Source of the DNA: DASUSF01 sp036375275
GTDB lineage: Bacteria; Pseudomonadota; Alphaproteobacteria; Geminicoccales; Geminicoccaceae
Direction: 5' to 3'
Assembly (NCBI GenBank): GCA_036375275.1
Contig: DASUSF010000135.1
Coordinates: 1 to 9,980, forward strand
Length of the DNA: 9,980 bases
Shown: in pieces, positions 1 through 9,567 of the stretch
Layout of the letters: every line of letters begins with the position of its first letter
How positions within the stretch are numbered: the stretch's first letter is position 1
Translations under genes and position numbers: made by a program
Notes under the pieces: generated by a model
The model's database searches: none
What the model was told of the DNA's origin: nothing
The model's input: only the letters and a program-made list of their open reading frames with translations

Positions 1-30
1 CCTCGCCCACGCTGAGGCGCCGGCGCGGAA

Positions 31-59
31 TTGCCTCGGCAGACCGATCCTCCTAGAGT
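31..59 (+). promoter_or_regulatory. Candidate sigma-70-type promoter for proS-lolC-lolD
   Basis: TTGCCT (31-36) and TAGAGT (54-59) are separated by exactly 17 bases. Each hexamer matches 4 of 6 positions of the vegetative consensus. A start point near 66 would give a leader of about 27 bases before the proS ATG. The same TTG-N17-TAG layout recurs before dnaE and rpsB in this window, which strengthens the call. The rest of positions 1-92 shows no recognisable gene end or terminator. The assignment is inferred from sequence only. Confidence 0.45.
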
Positions 60-92
60 GCGCCCGCTTTCAACCGCCACCTCCCGAGCCGC

Positions 93-1382
93 ATGCGCCT
101 CTCCCGCTACTTTCTTCCCCTCCTGAAGGAGACGCCTGCCGAAGCGCAGATCGTCTCGCATCAGCTGATGCTCCGCGCCGGCATGGTCCGGCAGAGCTCC
201 GCCGGCATCTACAGCTGGCTGCCGCTCGGGCTCAGGGTGCTCAAGAAGGTCGAGCAGATCGTCCGCGAGGAGATGGACCGCGCCGGCTGCCACGAGATCC
301 TGATGCCGGCGATCCAGCCGGCGGAGATCTGGCAGGAGAGCGGCCGGTACGAGGACTACGGCCGCGAGATGCTGCGCATCACCGATCGCCACGACCGGCC
401 GATGCTGTTCGGCCCGACCCACGAGGAGGTGGTGACCGACATCTTCCGGCGCAGCGTTCGGAGCTACCGCGACCTGCCCCAGAACCTCTACCAGATCCAG
501 TGGAAGTTCCGGGACGAGATCCGACCCCGTTTCGGGGTGATGCGCGGCCGCGAGTTCCTGATGAAGGACAACTACTCCTTCGACCTCGACGCCGAGGGCG
601 CGCGCCGCTCGTACCACAACATGTTCATCGCCTACCTCCGGACCTTCCGGCGGATGGGCCTGACCGCGATCCCGATGCGGGCCGAGAGCGGCGCGATCGG
701 CGGCAACCTGTCCCACGAGTTCCAGATCCTGGCGTCGACCGGCGAGAGCGAGGTGTTCTTCGACCCCGCCTTCGAGGAGATCGACTTCCTCGGCGGAGCG
801 CTCGACATCGGCCGGCTGATGGAGCTCTACGCCGCGACCGACGACCAGCACGATCCGAGCGCGTGCCCGCTGCCGCCGGAGCGGCTGCGCACCGGCCGCG
901 GCATCGAGGTCGGCCACATCTTCTACTTCGGCACCAAATACAGCCAGCCCATGGGCGCCGTGGTGATGGGGCCGGACGGCCAGGAGGTCCCGGTCCACAT
1001 GGGCAGCTACGGGATCGGGGTCTCACGCCTGGTCGGTGCGCTGATCGAGGCCAACCACGACGGGGCGGGGATCGTCTGGCCGGAGCCGGTGGCGCCGTTC
1101 CGGATCGGCCTGATCAACCTCCGGCCGGGCGACGAGGCCTGCCGCTCCGCCTGCGCCGACCTCGAGGCGAAGCTGAAGCGGGCGGGGGTCGAGCTGCTGT
1201 ACGACGACACCGAGGAGAGCGCCGGGGCGAAGTTCGCCGCCATGGACCTGATCGGCCTGCCGCTCCAGGTCGTCGTCGGGCCGCGGGGCCTGAAGCAGGG
1301 CGTGGTCGAGCTCAAGGACCGGCGGAGCGGCGAGCGCAGCGAGCTCGCCCCGGACGCGCTTCTGGGTCGGCTCGGCGCCTGA
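93..1382 (+). CDS. proS: Prolyl-tRNA synthetase, short form without the INS editing domain
   Basis: This cytoplasmic class II aminoacyl-tRNA synthetase charges tRNA-Pro with proline using ATP. The 429-residue product shows motif 1 around residues 45-85, the GPTHEE loop (107-112), motif 2 (FRDEIRPRFGVMRGREF, 139-155), the block GIEVGHIFYFGTKYS (270-284) and motif 3 (GSYGIGVSR, 304-312). An anticodon-binding domain follows from about 335 to the end. Bacterial ProRS of the E. coli type is about 570 residues and carries a roughly 180-residue INS editing domain between motifs 2 and 3. Here only about 150 residues lie between these motifs, so INS is absent, as in the alphaproteobacterial short type. 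Known members of that type cannot clear Ala-tRNA-Pro themselves and rely on a separate ProXp-ala protein. The ATG at 93 starts directly at the conserved MRLSRYFLP-like N-terminus; the ribosome binding site is weak. The stop codon shares one base with the lolC start (TGATG), which suggests coupled translation. Confidence 0.97.
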   Translation: MRLSRYFLPLLKETPAEAQIVSHQLMLRAGMVRQSSAGIYSWLPLGLRVLKKVEQIVREEMDRAGCHEILMPAIQPAEIWQESGRYEDYGREMLRITDRHDRPMLFGPTHEEVVTDIFRRSVRSYRDLPQNLYQIQWKFRDEIRPRFGVMRGREFLMKDNYSFDLDAEGARRSYHNMFIAYLRTFRRMGLTAIPMRAESGAIGGNLSHEFQILASTGESEVFFDPAFEEIDFLGGALDIGRLMELYAATDDQHDPSACPLPPERLRTGRGIEVGHIFYFGTKYSQPMGAVVMGPDGQEVPVHMGSYGIGVSRLVGALIEANHDGAGIVWPEPVAPFRIGLINLRPGDEACRSACADLEAKLKRAGVELLYDDTEESAGAKFAAMDLIGLPLQVVVGPRGLKQGVVELKDRRSGERSELAPDALLGRLGA

Positions 1383-2620
1383 TGTTCGGCCCCGTCGAGC
1401 GGCTGATCGCCGGCCGCTACCTTCGGCCGCGCCGGGCCGAGGGCTTCATCTCGGTCATCGCCACCTTCTCGCTGCTCGGCATCATGCTCGGCGTCGGCAC
1501 GCTGATCGTCGTGCTCGCGGTGATGAGCGGCTTCCGGGCCGAGCTGCTAGGCCGGGTGCTCGGCCTCAACGGCCATCTCGCGGTCCAGGCCGGACCCGAG
1601 GGGATCGCCGGCTTCGACGAGCTCGCGGCGCGGCTGCGCGAGGTGCCGGGGGTCGTCACGGTGAGCCCCCTGGTGGTCGGCCAGGTCATGGCGAGCGCCA
1701 ACAACGTGGCTTCGGGCGCGCTCGTCCGCGGCATCCGCACCGACGCCCTCCAGGCGCGCGAGACGATCGCCTCGAGCGTGGTCGAGGGCAGCCTCGATCT
1801 CGCCCCGGGCGAGATCGCGATCGGCTCCCGGATGGCGTTCCGCATGGGCCTCGGCCTCGGCGACCGGCTGACCCTGATCTCACCCCAGGGGATGGCGACC
1901 GCGTTCGGCACGGTGCCGCGGATCAAGGCCTACGAGATCGGCGCGATCTTCGAGGTCGGCATGTTCGACTACGACAACACCTTCATCTTCATGCCGCTCG
2001 AGACCGCCCAGACCTACTTCCAGTTCGACGACCGGGCGAGCGAGCTCGAGGTCATGGTCGAGGACCCGGACGCCGTCGCCCGGTACCGCCCCGACCTGCT
2101 CGAGCGGGCCGGCGGCGTCGGCCGCGTGGTCGACTGGCAGCAGACCAACTCCCAGTTCTTCACCGCGCTCAAGGTCGAGCGGAACGTCATGTTCCTGATC
2201 CTGTCCCTGATCATCATGGTCGCCGCCTTCAACATCATCTCGGGCATGATCATGCTGGTCCGGAGCAAGGGGCGCGACATCGCGATCCTCAGGACCATGG
2301 GCGCAACCCAGGGCGCGATCATGCGGATCTTCTTCATGAGTGGCGCCACGATCGGCGTGGTCGGGACCCTCATGGGCTTCCTGCTCGGCCTCGCCTTCGC
2401 CCTCAACATCGAGACCATCCGCCAGTGGCTGCAGGCGCTGACCGGGACCGACCTGTTCGCCGCCGAGATCTACTTCCTGTCCAACCTCCCGGCCCGGGTC
2501 GAGGCCTCGGACGTGGCGAGCGTGGTCGGCATGGGTCTCGCCCTCTCGCTGCTCGCGACCCTCTACCCTTCGTGGCGGGCCGCGCGCCTGGATCCGGTCG
2601 AAGCGCTCCGCTATGAGTGA
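1382..2620 (+). CDS. lolC: LolC/LolE-family lipoprotein-releasing ABC permease
   Basis: This is the inner-membrane permease of the Lol system, which uses ATP hydrolysis by LolD to extract outer-membrane lipoproteins and hand them to the chaperone LolA. The 412-residue product has the four-helix MacB/FtsX-type layout: TM1 about residues 25-50, a large periplasmic domain of about 215 residues, then TM2 (about 269-295), TM3 (about 316-341) and TM4 (about 378-396). Family marks are the KVERNVMFLILSLI segment entering TM2, AILRTMGAT after it, and the C-terminus TLYPSWRAARLDPVEALRYE, whose last residues match E. coli LolC. The periplasmic stretch TAFGTVPRIKAY resembles the LolA-binding hook of LolC. 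The start ATG at 1382 overlaps the proS stop; there is no clear ribosome binding site, so coupling is likely. Only one permease gene accompanies lolD, so the protein may act as a homodimer of the LolF kind. LolC, LolE and LolF cannot be separated firmly by eye. Confidence 0.92.
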   Translation: MFGPVERLIAGRYLRPRRAEGFISVIATFSLLGIMLGVGTLIVVLAVMSGFRAELLGRVLGLNGHLAVQAGPEGIAGFDELAARLREVPGVVTVSPLVVGQVMASANNVASGALVRGIRTDALQARETIASSVVEGSLDLAPGEIAIGSRMAFRMGLGLGDRLTLISPQGMATAFGTVPRIKAYEIGAIFEVGMFDYDNTFIFMPLETAQTYFQFDDRASELEVMVEDPDAVARYRPDLLERAGGVGRVVDWQQTNSQFFTALKVERNVMFLILSLIIMVAAFNIISGMIMLVRSKGRDIAILRTMGATQGAIMRIFFMSGATIGVVGTLMGFLLGLAFALNIETIRQWLQALTGTDLFAAEIYFLSNLPARVEASDVASVVGMGLALSLLATLYPSWRAARLDPVEALRYE

Positions 2621-3314
2621 GCCGGCGCTCCGCCTGGAGCGCATCGAGCGCCGGTTCCATCAGGGCGAGGCCCGGCTCGAGGTCCTGAAGGGGGCATCGC
2701 TCGAGCTGGCCGCGGGCGAGGTGGTGGCGCTGGTCGGGCCGTCCGGCTCCGGCAAGTCGACCCTGCTCCAGATCGCGGGCCTGCTCGAGCATGCCGATGC
2801 GGGCGAGGTGGTGGTGGGGGAGCGCGCCTGCTCGACCCTGAACGACGGCGAGCGGACCCGGATCCGGCGCGACTCGCTGGGCTTCGTCTACCAGTTCCAC
2901 CACCTGCTGCCCGAGTTCACCGCCCTCGAGAACGTCGCGCTGCCGCAGATGATCGCCGGCGAGGAGCGCCGCCGGGCGGCGGGGCGGGCGGAAGCCATGC
3001 TGGCCGCTCTCGGTCTCGGCGGTCGCCTGCACCATCGCCCGGGACGCCTCTCCGGCGGCGAGCAGCAGCGGGTCGCCATCGCCCGCGCGCTCGCCAACCG
3101 GCCGAAGGTGCTGCTCGCCGACGAGCCCACCGGCAACCTCGACGAGACGACCGGACGCGCCGTGTTCGAGGCGCTGACCGCCGCGGTCCGCGCCACCCAG
3201 GCGGCGGCGTTGATCGCGACCCACAACCTCGAGCTCGCGGCCCGCGCCGACCGCGTCCTCCGCCTTCACGACGGCGTGATCGAGGCGACGGCTACTTCCA
3301 GAACGAGGGGGTGA
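2613..3314 (+). CDS. lolD: LolD, ATPase of the lipoprotein-releasing ABC transporter
   Basis: LolD is the cytoplasmic nucleotide-binding subunit that drives lipoprotein release by the LolC-type permease encoded just upstream. The 233-residue protein, a normal length for LolD, contains Walker A GPSGSGKST (42-50), the Q-loop glutamine at 94 in FVYQFHHLLPEFTALENV, the signature LSGGEQQRVAIARAL (146-160), Walker B VLLADEP (166-172) with catalytic Glu171, the D-loop NLD and the switch histidine His204 in ATHN. The Q-loop region with FHHLLPEFTALENV is characteristic of LolD, although MacB-type ATPases are close relatives. The lolC neighbour settles the choice. The ATG at 2613 lies inside the end of lolC (8-base overlap), which suggests translational coupling. 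The last 23 bases overlap the 3' end of trkH on the other strand, so no separate terminator fits between them. Confidence 0.95.
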   Translation: MSEPALRLERIERRFHQGEARLEVLKGASLELAAGEVVALVGPSGSGKSTLLQIAGLLEHADAGEVVVGERACSTLNDGERTRIRRDSLGFVYQFHHLLPEFTALENVALPQMIAGEERRRAAGRAEAMLAALGLGGRLHHRPGRLSGGEQQRVAIARALANRPKVLLADEPTGNLDETTGRAVFEALTAAVRATQAAALIATHNLELAARADRVLRLHDGVIEATATSRTRG

Positions 3315-4770
3315 GGACGACGAGCACCGTGAACAGCTCGAGTCGTCCGCTCAGCATGCCCGCGACGAGGGCCCACTTCGCCCCGTCCGGCAGCCCGGCG
3401 AAGTTGCCCGCGGGCCCGATGGCTTCGCCAAGCCCGGGGCCGATGTTGCCGACCGCCTGCACGGCGCCCGAGAGCGCCGTCAGCCAGTCCAGGCCGAGCG
3501 CCCCGAGCACGACCGCGATCAGCCCGACGGTCGCGAAGTAGAGCGCGAGAAACGCCATCACGCCCTCCGCCACGTCCTGGCTGAGCGGCTTGTCGCCGTA
3601 GGTCCGGCTGATCACGAGGTGTGGCGTGAAGCGATGCAGGGTGTAGCTCGAGAGCACGATGTAGAGCACCTGGAAACGGAAGATCTTGATCGCGCCGGAG
3701 GTCGAGCCGGTGCAGCCGCCGATGAACATGAGGTAGAAGAAGGTCGCCGTCGCGAACGGCCCCCAGGTGCCGTAGTCGGTCGAGGCGAACCCGGTTGTCG
3801 TCAGGATCGATGTGACATTGAAGGCGGCCTCGCGAACCGCCTGGTCGATCGGGATGTCACGCTGGGCCACGAGGGGAACGGCGAGCGCGGCGGCAGTCAG
3901 AAGCGCCACCAGAAGCATGATCCTGACCTGCTGGTCGTGCACCAGCGAAGCGCCGTCGCCACGTGCCGCCCGCAGGATCAGCAGGAAGGGGACGGCGCCG
4001 GCCAGCATGAACACGATCGCGATCCAGTCGATCGACGCCGAGGCGAAATAGCCGAACGAGGCGTCGTGGTTGGAGTAGCCGCCGGTCGACAGCGTGGTCA
4101 TGGAGTGGACCGCGGCGTCGAACCAGGTCATGCCGGCGAGCCGGTAGGCGAACGCACAGACGACGGTCAGGCCGAAGTAGACTGCGCAGAGGCTGAATGC
4201 GAGCTGCGAGACCCGCGCCAGCGGCTTGTCCGAGCGGTCCGAGGACTCCGCGTGGAACAGCTGCATGCCGCCGCTTCGCAGCAGCGGCATGATTGCGATC
4301 GCCATGACGATGATGCCGAGGCCGCCGACCCATTGCAGCAGCCCCCGCCAGAGCAGGACGCTCGGCGCCAACTCGTCGAGGCCGATCAGCACCGTCGATC
4401 CGGTGGTGGTCATTCCCGACATGGTCTCGAAGAAGGCGTCGGTGAAGGTCATTTGCAGGCTCGAGAAGACCAGCGGCAGCGCGGCGACGCCCGGGACCAG
4501 CAGCCAGGCGAGGAAGGTCAGGAGGTAGGTCTGCCGAAGCGTGGTCAGCGGGCCACAGCCGCGGTTCGCCGTGATCAGCATGACGCCGAGCCCGAGCGCG
4601 ACCGCCGCCGCGACCTCGAAGGCCTCGGAGCCGCTGCCGGTCGCGAGATCGAACATCGCCGGCACGATCATCAACACGCCGGTGCCACAGATGAGGAACC
4701 CGAGGATGGTCAGGACTGGGCGGAGATCCAGCGTGGATCCGGTCCGCTTTACGGCGTGCGCTTCGGCCAA
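3292..4770 (-). CDS. trkH: TrkH-family potassium uptake channel subunit
   Basis: TrkH is the inner-membrane, potassium-conducting subunit of the Trk system and normally works with the cytoplasmic nucleotide-binding regulator TrkA, which is not in this window. The 492-residue protein (E. coli TrkH is 483) is strongly hydrophobic and shows the four pore-loop filters of the family: TTTGST (121-126), TTLSTGGYS (225-233), TTTGFAST (324-331) and GNIGPG (441-446), each with the selectivity glycine. The segment GGCTGSTSGAIKIFR (351-365) matches the conserved loop after the third filter, and the C-terminus GRLELFTVLVVLTPSFW is typical. The start is TTG at 4770: no in-frame ATG or GTG lies upstream, a GAGGGTGA ribosome binding site sits about 5 bases before it, and the conserved LDLRPVLTILG begins at residue 15. 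The gene faces away from dnaE and converges on lolD, so it is transcribed alone. Nothing in its base composition clearly marks it as foreign. Confidence 0.95.
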   Translation of the reverse strand: MAEAHAVKRTGSTLDLRPVLTILGFLICGTGVLMIVPAMFDLATGSGSEAFEVAAAVALGLGVMLITANRGCGPLTTLRQTYLLTFLAWLLVPGVAALPLVFSSLQMTFTDAFFETMSGMTTTGSTVLIGLDELAPSVLLWRGLLQWVGGLGIIVMAIAIMPLLRSGGMQLFHAESSDRSDKPLARVSQLAFSLCAVYFGLTVVCAFAYRLAGMTWFDAAVHSMTTLSTGGYSNHDASFGYFASASIDWIAIVFMLAGAVPFLLILRAARGDGASLVHDQQVRIMLLVALLTAAALAVPLVAQRDIPIDQAVREAAFNVTSILTTTGFASTDYGTWGPFATATFFYLMFIGGCTGSTSGAIKIFRFQVLYIVLSSYTLHRFTPHLVISRTYGDKPLSQDVAEGVMAFLALYFATVGLIAVVLGALGLDWLTALSGAVQAVGNIGPGLGEAIGPAGNFAGLPDGAKWALVAGMLSGRLELFTVLVVLTPSFWK

Positions 4771-4806
4771 GGCTTCACCCTCGACATCCCGGGCTCTCCG
4801 GAAGCG

Positions 4807-4834
4807 AGCATAGAAGGTCGGCGGAGCGCCGGAA
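4807..4834 (-). promoter_or_regulatory. Weak candidate promoter for trkH
   Basis: Read on the minus strand, TATGCT (4807-4812) matches 4 of 6 positions of the -10 consensus and would start transcription about 30 bases before the TTG start of trkH. Upstream at a 16-base spacing is TTCCGG, a poor -35 element. The call rests mainly on position and the -10 hexamer. It is weaker than the three plus-strand candidates in this window. Confidence 0.25.
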
Positions 4835-4856
4835 GCCCGACGTTGCGCCTGCGACG

Positions 4857-4885
4857 TTGAGCGGCTGGCCGGGGTCGGCTAGGTT
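4857..4885 (+). promoter_or_regulatory. Candidate sigma-70-type promoter for dnaE
   Basis: TTGAGC (4857-4862) and TAGGTT (4880-4885) are 17 bases apart. The -35 matches 4 of 6 consensus positions and the -10 matches 3 of 6, but the layout is the same TTG-N17-TAG seen before proS and rpsB. A start near 4892 would leave a leader of about 24 bases to the dnaE GTG. A perfect inverted repeat, AGGTT-GAGG-AACCT (4881-4894), overlaps the -10 element and the likely start point. It could be an operator or simply chance. Confidence 0.4.
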
Positions 4886-4915
4886 GAGGAACCTCCAAAG
4901 AAGATCACCGGTCCC

Positions 4916-8392
<3,477 letters not shown>

Positions 8393-8394
8393 GG

Positions 8395-8412
8395 TGCGGG
8401 TCCGGGCCTGCA
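8395..8412 (+). other. Small hairpin just after dnaE
   Basis: TGCGGGT and GCCTGCA can pair around a CCGG loop, giving a 7-pair stem with two G-U pairs, two bases after the dnaE stop. No T-run follows, so it is not a standard intrinsic terminator. It could protect the 3' end or weakly slow the polymerase, or it may have no role. Confidence 0.2.
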
Positions 8413-8427
8413 ACTTCCGCGAGAGCC

Positions 8428-8456
8428 TTGTCAAGCGGCACCCGAGGCAGTAGATA
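8428..8456 (+). promoter_or_regulatory. Candidate promoter for rpsB-tsf
   Basis: TTGTCA (8428-8433, 5 of 6 matches to the -35 consensus, preceded by C) is followed after 17 bases by TAGATA (8451-8456, 3 of 6). It is the best -35 among the candidates here. Transcription from about 8463 would give a leader of about 113 bases before the rpsB ATG. A strong promoter is expected for ribosomal protein S2 and EF-Ts. The -35 hexamer overlaps the first copy of a 10-base direct repeat, GTCAAGCGGC (8430-8439 and 8477-8486). Confidence 0.5.
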
Positions 8457-8462
8457 GCGGGC

Positions 8463-8575
8463 CATCTCTCACGCGGGTCAAGCGGCCGACGCGAAAGCTC
8501 GGCTTGCGTTCCGGTGTCCGGCTGGTCCGGACCATCGACCCGCGGCGGATCAACCGGAGCAAACGGAATCCAACG
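8463..8575 (+). promoter_or_regulatory. Structured 5' leader of rpsB, possible S2 autoregulatory site
   Basis: This untranslated stretch before rpsB can fold into at least two hairpins. The first (8489-8509) pairs ACGC with GCGT and AAGC with GCTT around a TCG loop, with a two-base bulge. The second (8516-8532) pairs GTCCGG with CCGGAC. An alternative is the 12-base palindrome TGGTCCGGACCA (8523-8534), which competes with it. In E. coli, S2 represses its own operon through the rpsB leader, so a regulatory fold is plausible. I cannot match it to a named leader family by eye. Possible ribosome binding sequences are GGAG (8556-8559) and CGGAA (8564-8568). Confidence 0.35.
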
Positions 8576-9505
8576 ATGGCCTTCCCCACCTTCACCATGC
8601 GCCAGCTGCTCGAGGCGGGCGTGCACTTCGGCCACCAGACCCGGCGCTGGAACCCGGCGATGGGGCCGTACCTGTTCGGCGTGCGCAACGGCGTGCACAT
8701 CATCGACCTGACCCAGACCGTGCCGCTCATGCACCGGGCGCTGGTCGCGGCGCGCGACGTGGTCGCGAGCGGCGGGCGGGTCCTGTTCGTCGGGACCAAG
8801 CGGCAGGCGCAGGAGCCGGTGGCGATGGCGGCGCAGCGCTCCGGCCAGTACTTCGTCAACCACCGCTGGCTCGGTGGCATGCTGACCAACTGGAAGACGA
8901 TCACGCAGTCCATCCGGCGGCTCCGGGACCTCGAGGGGCGTCTCGCCGAGGGCACCACCGGCCTGACCAAGAAGGAGACCCTCCAGCTGACCCGGGAGCG
9001 CGACAAGCTCGAGCGGGCGCTCGGCGGGATCAAGGAGATGGGCGGCCTGCCGGACCTGATCTTCGTGATCGACACCAACAAGGAAGCGATCGCGGTGGCC
9101 GAGGCCCGCACCCTCAACATCCCGGTCGTCGCGGTGATCGACAGCAACAGCTCGCCGCAGGGGATCGCCTACCCGATCCCCGGCAACGACGACGCCAGCC
9201 GGGCGATCAACCTCTACTGCGACCTGATGGTCGCCTCGATCCTCGACGGGATCCAGGCCGAGATGGTCGCGTCCGGCGCGGACATGGGCGAGATCGAGCC
9301 GCTGGTCGAGGAGCCGCTGCCCGAGGAGGAGACGCCGGCGGTGCCCGAGGAGAGCCTGCCCGCGAGCGGCGCTCCCGAGACCGGCGGCAACGGCGAAGCG
9401 GCGCCGGACGACGAGGCGAGCGAGGGACCGGCGCCGCAGGTCTCGGCCGAGGGCGAGAGCATGAACGCGCCCGCGCCCGGGCAGCCGGCCCGAAGCGGGT
9501 CCTGA
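8576..9505 (+). CDS. rpsB: 30S ribosomal protein S2 with a long acidic C-terminal tail
   Basis: S2 belongs to the small ribosomal subunit, where it binds late in assembly and, in the species studied, helps dock S1. The 309-residue product has the S2 core at residues 1-240: MRQLLEAGVHFGHQTRRWNP near the start, FVGTKRQA (71-78), NHRWLGGMLTNW (95-106), VIDTNKE (164-170) and YPIPGNDDASRAINLYCDL (199-217). A tail of about 69 residues follows. It is rich in Glu, Pro, Ala and Gly, with about 16 acidic residues, one arginine and no lysine, and looks disordered. S2 proteins are usually 230-260 residues; tails of this kind occur in some alphaproteobacteria. The start ATG at 8576 is chosen because MAFPTFTMRQLLEAG matches family N-termini. 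An in-frame TTG at 8504 would add 24 residues unlike S2 and would lie inside a leader hairpin. tsf follows after 62 bases, the usual rpsB-tsf pairing. Confidence 0.98.
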   Translation: MAFPTFTMRQLLEAGVHFGHQTRRWNPAMGPYLFGVRNGVHIIDLTQTVPLMHRALVAARDVVASGGRVLFVGTKRQAQEPVAMAAQRSGQYFVNHRWLGGMLTNWKTITQSIRRLRDLEGRLAEGTTGLTKKETLQLTRERDKLERALGGIKEMGGLPDLIFVIDTNKEAIAVAEARTLNIPVVAVIDSNSSPQGIAYPIPGNDDASRAINLYCDLMVASILDGIQAEMVASGADMGEIEPLVEEPLPEEETPAVPEESLPASGAPETGGNGEAAPDDEASEGPAPQVSAEGESMNAPAPGQPARSGS

Positions 9506-9567
9506 GAGTCAGCAGACGAAGACGTCCGGGGCGCGCGCCGCGGGCAGACGAAGCAGGTGAACGGTCC
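9506..9567 (+). repeat. rpsB-tsf spacer with a direct repeat flanking a GC palindrome
   Basis: The spacer holds two exact copies of GCAGACGAAG (9512-9521 and 9544-9553), 32 bases apart. Between them is the 10-base palindrome GGCGCGCGCC (9530-9539), which could form part of a GC-rich hairpin. The second copy ends just before the AGGTGA ribosome binding site of tsf (9555-9560). In E. coli an attenuating structure lies between rpsB and tsf, so a role in setting the S2 to EF-Ts ratio is possible, but this is inference. Confidence 0.4.

Noticed and set aside
500..1381. Extending lolC upstream to position 500
   Set aside because: The added 294 residues are an Arg/Pro-rich shadow of proS. The LolC family N-terminus begins at the ATG at 1382.
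3292..4770. trkH as a recent horizontal acquisition
   Set aside because: No flanking repeats, tRNA, integrase or clear composition shift can be seen by eye; position alone is not enough.
3619..4860. A 413-codon plus-strand frame opposite trkH
   Set aside because: The product is charged and repetitive with no domain, while the minus strand encodes a full TrkH with all four filters.
8395..8412. Intrinsic terminator after dnaE
   Set aside because: The hairpin is short, includes two G-U pairs and lacks a T-run, so it is listed only as a hairpin.
8504..8575. Earlier TTG start for rpsB at 8504
   Set aside because: The 24 extra residues do not resemble S2, and the ATG at 8576 gives the family N-terminus. 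The region is better read as leader.
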